Positions 60,870-64,000 of a stretch of 64,000 bases of DNA are shown here, one piece after another. Made by a program: the position numbers and the translations under genes. Numbering within the stretch: the stretch's first letter is position 1; every line of letters starts with the position of its first letter. The notes under the pieces were generated by a model. That model searched no databases. It saw nothing but the letters and a program-made list of their open reading frames with translations, and was not told the origin of the DNA. Location of the stretch: contig NZ_FVZC01000008.1 in assembly GCF_900166585.1 (NCBI RefSeq), positions 62,001 to 126,000 on the forward strand. The letters are read 5' to 3'. Origin of the DNA: Mesobacillus jeotgali. Its GTDB lineage: Bacteria; Bacillota; Bacilli; Bacillales; Cytobacillaceae.

Positions 60870-61967
60870 ATGGCAGGAAAAATCCTCAACTATTTTGCCG
60901 GAGGCAACACGGCCCGCGGTTTTTACAGCTTGTATGATTCAAGCTTGCAAGGCTTGTCACGTTTATTCATCTTAAAAGGCGGTCCCGGAACAGGAAAATC
61001 ATCGCTCATGAAAACAATAGGCAATGAATGGCAGAAAAAAGGCTATGATATTCAATTCCTGCACTGCTCGTCCGATAACAAATCAATTGATGGTGTATTA
61101 ATCCCAGACTTGAATGCCGGTATTGTGGACGGCACGGCACCGCATGTCATTGAACCAAAGGCACCGGGGGCAGTGGAGGAGTATGTCAACCTTGGCGAAG
61201 CATGGGACTCAGGGAAGCTTCAGGAGCATAAGGAAACAATACTTGAGCTGAGTGAAAAAATCAGCAGTGCTTTCAATACGGCATACAGCCTTTTTGCTGA
61301 TGCATTGAGGATTCATGATGAATGGGAAAAAATCTATATTGAAAATATGGATTTTGAAAAAGCGAATGATCTGACAAACAGATTGATCGAGAAGCTTTTT
61401 GGCGACAGCAGGTCAGCAGCTGGAAAAGGGCGGGTGCATGACAGGTTCCTTGGTGCCGCCACACCGGCTGGAGCGGTTGATTTTGTGCCCAACCTGACAG
61501 AAACAGTGGGTAAAAGATACTTCATCAAAGGCCGTCCTGGATCTGGGAAGTCGACCATGCTAAAAAAATTAGCCGCAGAAGCTCATTCCCGAGGTTATGA
61601 CGTAGAGGTTTACCATTGCGGTTTTGATCCGCACAGCCTTGATATGGTGATCGTCCGCGAGCTGGATTTCGCCATTTTTGACAGCACTGCACCACATGAA
61701 TATTTCCCCGAAAGAGAAACCGATGAAATCATCGATATGTATTCAGAATTAATCAATCCGGGTACGGATGAAAAATATGAAACAGAAATCAAGGATGTTG
61801 GCGGAAGGTATAAAGCCAAAATGAATGAAGCAATCGCTTCACTGGCCCATGCAAAAGAACTGCGTGATCAATTGGAAGCAATTTATATCAAAGCCATGGA
61901 TTTTGCAAAGGTTGATGAAATCACAGGCCTGATAAAAAAAGAATTTGAAAGCCTTAGTGCCAATTAG
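60870..61967 (+). CDS. Two-P-loop ATPase, PRK06851-like
   Basis: A 365-residue protein made of two homologous halves, each with a Walker A: LKGGPGTGKSSLMKTIG near residue 40 and IKGRPGSGKSTMLKKLA near 220. Each is followed by a similar strand set (QFLHCSSDNKSIDGVLIPDL and EVYHCGFDPHSLDMVIVREL) and a long helical tail. The family is known in Bacillus and Clostridium spore formers but has no assigned function. GGAGGGAG precedes ATG 60870. A sigma-K-like promoter lies upstream, and the next gene has one too. A spore assembly role is inferred. Confidence 0.8.
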   Translation: MAGKILNYFAGGNTARGFYSLYDSSLQGLSRLFILKGGPGTGKSSLMKTIGNEWQKKGYDIQFLHCSSDNKSIDGVLIPDLNAGIVDGTAPHVIEPKAPGAVEEYVNLGEAWDSGKLQEHKETILELSEKISSAFNTAYSLFADALRIHDEWEKIYIENMDFEKANDLTNRLIEKLFGDSRSAAGKGRVHDRFLGAATPAGAVDFVPNLTETVGKRYFIKGRPGSGKSTMLKKLAAEAHSRGYDVEVYHCGFDPHSLDMVIVRELDFAIFDSTAPHEYFPERETDEIIDMYSELINPGTDEKYETEIKDVGGRYKAKMNEAIASLAHAKELRDQLEAIYIKAMDFAKVDEITGLIKKEFESLSAN

Positions 61968-61968
61968 C

Positions 61969-61995
61969 ACCAAACTGGGCACTTTGCATACATTA
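61969..61995 (+). promoter_or_regulatory. Sigma-K-like promoter upstream of the Gly-rich gene
   Basis: AC at 61969-61970, 16 nt, then CATACATTA at 61987-61995, again fitting AC-N(15-17)-CATANNNTA, 25 bp before the start codon. Confidence 0.5.
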
Positions 61996-62020
61996 CATGG
62001 AATACATCTAGAGAGGGGAT

Positions 62021-62536
62021 ATGAGTTTGCATAACAATAACTTCTACCCGTATGGACAAAACCAGCAATTTGAAGAAGACTACGATATTTTTGAAAATGA
62101 CTATTACCATCAGCAAGACTTGAGAACCTTTGGAGGATTCCCGGGAGGTGGTCCTGGCGGTTTTCCAGGCCAGGGTGGAGGCATTCCTGGCGGTGGATTT
62201 CCTGGGCAAGGCGGCGGCATTCCCGGCGGTGGATTTCCGGGTGGCGGACCAGGTGGATACCCTGGTGGGGGCCAGCAGGCAGGAAGCCCGCCAACAACAC
62301 CGCCGCCAGCTTTCGTGCCGCAAGAGCAGGTGACTGCTTTTGCTGTCGACCCAGGCGCCATTAGAGGGTGTATGTACCGTTTTACGTACATCTGGCTGAT
62401 CGATGGCAGAAGTTTCTGGTTCTATCCAATCTTCCTGGGACGCAATTCAGTCGCCGGCTGGAGATGGAGCCGCCGTCGCGGATGGGTATACTACGGCATG
62501 GATCTGAGACAAATCCGGTCATTCAGGTGCAGCTAG
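62021..62536 (+). CDS. Gly/Pro-rich spore-coat-like protein
   Basis: A 171-residue protein. The N-terminal 35 residues are Asn/Tyr/Asp-rich. Residues about 38-92 are a collagen-like tract of GGGFPG, GGIPGG and GGPGG units, encoded partly by near-identical 36-bp repeats (about 62170-62245). A Pro-rich linker leads to a compact C-terminal domain, RGCMYRFTYIWLIDGRSFWF and YYGMDLRQIRSF, aromatic and Cys-containing. It has no signal peptide, resembles spore coat or exosporium proteins and lies behind a sigma-K-like promoter. GAGAGGGG precedes ATG 62021. Repeat number may vary between strains. Confidence 0.75.
   Translation: MSLHNNNFYPYGQNQQFEEDYDIFENDYYHQQDLRTFGGFPGGGPGGFPGQGGGIPGGGFPGQGGGIPGGGFPGGGPGGYPGGGQQAGSPPTTPPPAFVPQEQVTAFAVDPGAIRGCMYRFTYIWLIDGRSFWFYPIFLGRNSVAGWRWSRRRGWVYYGMDLRQIRSFRCS
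62170..62245 (+). repeat. Coding 36-bp tandem repeat in the Gly-rich gene
   Basis: Near-identical copies encode a GGIPGGGFPGQG-type unit. It is in frame, so unit number changes would lengthen or shorten the collagen-like tract. Confidence 0.7.
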
Positions 62537-62610
62537 AATCAGAGCTTTTAAAAGAGGAGCATGCAGCTTCTCTTTTTTTACTGGAAAAAGTCAAGATTTT
62601 TTTCCAATTC

Positions 62611-62690
62611 GCGGAATGAGGGCAGAAATTAGCGGAATTAATCGTGGTTTTCGCGGAAATCCATTCAGTTTTCGCGGAATTCCCCCGTCC
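62611..62690 (+). repeat. 21-bp tandem repeat array, family E (four units)
   Basis: GCGGAATT-type motifs begin at 62611, 62632, 62653 and 62674, exactly 21 bp apart; each unit ends in TTTTC-like sequence. It lies after the Gly-rich gene. It has the same period as family D but a different head motif. Confidence 0.88.
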
Positions 62691-62702
62691 GAAATCCAAC
62701 TC

Positions 62703-62738
62703 AAAAAACCCGGCTGGCATCCCGCCAACCGGTTTTCG
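62703..62738 (-). terminator. Terminator after the YjiH-type gene
   Basis: AACCCGGCTGGC pairs imperfectly with GCCAACCGGTT; flanked by A and T runs. Imperfect stem. Confidence 0.5.
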
Positions 62739-62765
62739 AAGTGTTAAAACTGATTCAAACTCACA

Positions 62766-64000
62766 TTAGAATAACATATGCGCAACCAGTACGATGATTG
62801 GCAATGTAATGATTGTACGCTGAAGGAAGATGATGAACAATTCCCAGAAGGAAACCGGAATTTTTGATCCCAGCAGCAATCCGCCTACTTCTGACATGTA
62901 GATCAGCTGGGTAACAGAAACAGCCGCGACGATGAATCTTGTCATTGGGCTGGCGATATCAGCACCGATAACTGAAGGCAGGAACATGTCCGCAAATCCG
63001 ACAATCAATGTCTCGGATGCAGCCTTAGCCTCAGGAACCTGCATCAGCCCCAGCAGCGGAATGAACGGCATACCAAGCCATTGGAACACAGGTGTATATT
63101 CTGCCACAATTAAAGCAAGTGTACCAAGAGCCATGACGATTGGCGCGACGCCCATCCACATATCAAGTATATTACGGACACCAGCCATCAAGAAATCTTT
63201 TATGCTTTTATTGCCGGCTGCTTTTTCAACAGCCTGGGCCATTCCCCATGAGAACGGTGTATAACCTTCCGGGATGTCTTCTTCCGAATAGTCGGTGTTC
63301 TGTTCTGTGAAGTACGTATCCTGCTTCGTTGATAGTGGCGGGATTCTCGGAAGAATGATGGCAGCGATCACGCCTGCACCTGTAACCGTCAGATAAAAAG
63401 GAACGAACATGTGAGCCAGATGAACCTGGGAAATGACGACAAGGCTGAACGTGATGGAAACCACTGAGAAAGTCGTGCCAATGACAACAGCTTCTCTTTT
63501 GGTGTAATAACCTTCTTCATATTGCTTGCTAGTTAAAAGGACACCGATAGTGCCATCGCCAAGCCAGGATGTCAGGCAGTCGATTGAAGAACGGCCAGGC
63601 AATTTGAAAATGGGACGCATAACTTTTGTCATCAGGGTGCCAAACAATTCGAGCAAACCGAAGTCCAGGAGCAACGGAAGAAATAAGCCTGCAAACAGGA
63701 AAACTGCGAAAAGGATTGGCAAAAGGTCATTGAGCAGCAATCCTCCGGTGTTGGATGACCAAATCGCTTCCGGACCTAATTTGAATAAGGCCATAATTGC
63801 AAAAATAGCGCCAAGCAGTCTTGCAAAAAGCCAGATAGCTGGCACATCGAATAACGCCTTAAGGAAATGATTGCGATTCAGGATTTCTGGCCTGACGGTT
63901 TTTATTAGTAGAGTACCGATAAAAGTCAAAACTATGATTACAGTCATGATCGCCGGCAGGGTTCCGCCAAGCAAGTCCTGTACCCAACCAGACAATACCG
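62766..64000 (-). CDS. YjiH-type nucleoside-recognition membrane protein, 5' end cut by window
   Basis: A membrane protein with about ten spans, read from the right edge; 411 codons are visible. The domain pattern is that of the YjiH/nucleoside-transporter-gate family: GLLELFGTLMTKVMRPIFKL and SIDCLTSWLGDGTIGVLLTS in the first half, and a second gate near SETLIVGFADMFLPSVIGAD in the second. Homologues are usually about 440-455 aa, so the N-terminus extends beyond 64000; the TTG at 63995 is probably not the real start. Substrate unknown; no partner gene is visible. Confidence 0.85.
   Translation of the reverse strand, partial: VLSGWVQDLLGGTLPAIMTVIIVLTFIGTLLIKTVRPEILNRNHFLKALFDVPAIWLFARLLGAIFAIMALFKLGPEAIWSSNTGGLLLNDLLPILFAVFLFAGLFLPLLLDFGLLELFGTLMTKVMRPIFKLPGRSSIDCLTSWLGDGTIGVLLTSKQYEEGYYTKREAVVIGTTFSVVSITFSLVVISQVHLAHMFVPFYLTVTGAGVIAAIILPRIPPLSTKQDTYFTEQNTDYSEEDIPEGYTPFSWGMAQAVEKAAGNKSIKDFLMAGVRNILDMWMGVAPIVMALGTLALIVAEYTPVFQWLGMPFIPLLGLMQVPEAKAASETLIVGFADMFLPSVIGADIASPMTRFIVAAVSVTQLIYMSEVGGLLLGSKIPVSFWELFIIFLQRTIITLPIIVLVAHMLF

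Noticed and set aside
62110..62391. Antisense Pro/Gly-rich frame opposite the Gly-rich gene
   Set aside because: Product of the GC-rich repeats read on the other strand; the plus strand has a good ribosome binding site and a folded C-terminal domain.

Overview
The window looks like a chromosomal segment of a spore-forming member of the Bacillaceae (Bacillus/Mesobacillus-like). Base composition is low-GC, ribosome binding sites are strong AGGAGG-type, and GTG/TTG starts occur. The gene families are typical Bacillus ones: mqo, ahpC-ahpF with a PerR-type box, PepF, a SwrC-like RND pump, DUF3231, the ECF sigma/DUF4179 pair, YvdK-type maltose phosphorylase and NiaP. Sigma-K-like promoters near the right end point to sporulation. 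I saw no rRNA or tRNA gene, complete insertion sequence or CRISPR array.

Region 1 to about 6 kb is AT-rich accessory DNA. It holds the probable C-terminal tail of a serine recombinase, a short RadC-type JAB protein, and a three-gene operon ending in a DUF262 plus HNH nuclease (a defence candidate). It also holds a zinc-ribbon protein, a DUF559-like protein with a winged helix, gene remnants and a GNAT acetyltransferase with an internal stop. From 6 to 10.5 kb come a TetR regulator with its palindromic operator, two SDR oxidoreductases, a metallo-beta-lactamase-fold hydrolase and a prolyl 4-hydroxylase. From 10.6 to 26 kb are a secreted Ig-like protein behind a structured leader, malate:quinone oxidoreductase, AhpF-AhpC, a membrane protein with an ImmA/IrrE-like protease domain paired with an XRE regulator, a DAACS symporter, a DUF3231 protein, a tiny lipoprotein and an RND pump behind a TetR-type operator.

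From 26.6 to 28.7 kb lies a plasmid-style partition locus: an array of about 15 GTWTAC-type sites, a ParM-like actin and a ParR-like partner with an acidic tail. From 28.7 to 51 kb come PepF, an orphan sensor kinase, MFS pumps, YpfJ- and YjlB-type proteins, two DsrE-fold paralogues, a membrane GGDEF protein, an SGNH protein lacking its serine, the ECF sigma/anti-sigma pair, a SWIM protein and a two-component system. From 51 to 64 kb come maltose phosphorylase with beta-phosphoglucomutase, flavin oxidoreductases (one with a Rieske domain), UDP-glucose dehydrogenase, a YbaK-type deacylase, a two-P-loop ATPase with a Gly-rich protein behind sigma-K-like promoters, and a YjiH-type membrane protein cut by the window edge.

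The main unexplained structure is a set of intergenic tandem arrays: a 52-bp family at three loci whose short inverted arms co-vary, two unrelated 21-bp families, and a roughly 51-bp family. The candidate systems most worth testing are the membrane protease/XRE pair, the DUF262 operon, the ParM/ParR locus with its site array, and the 52-bp repeats.
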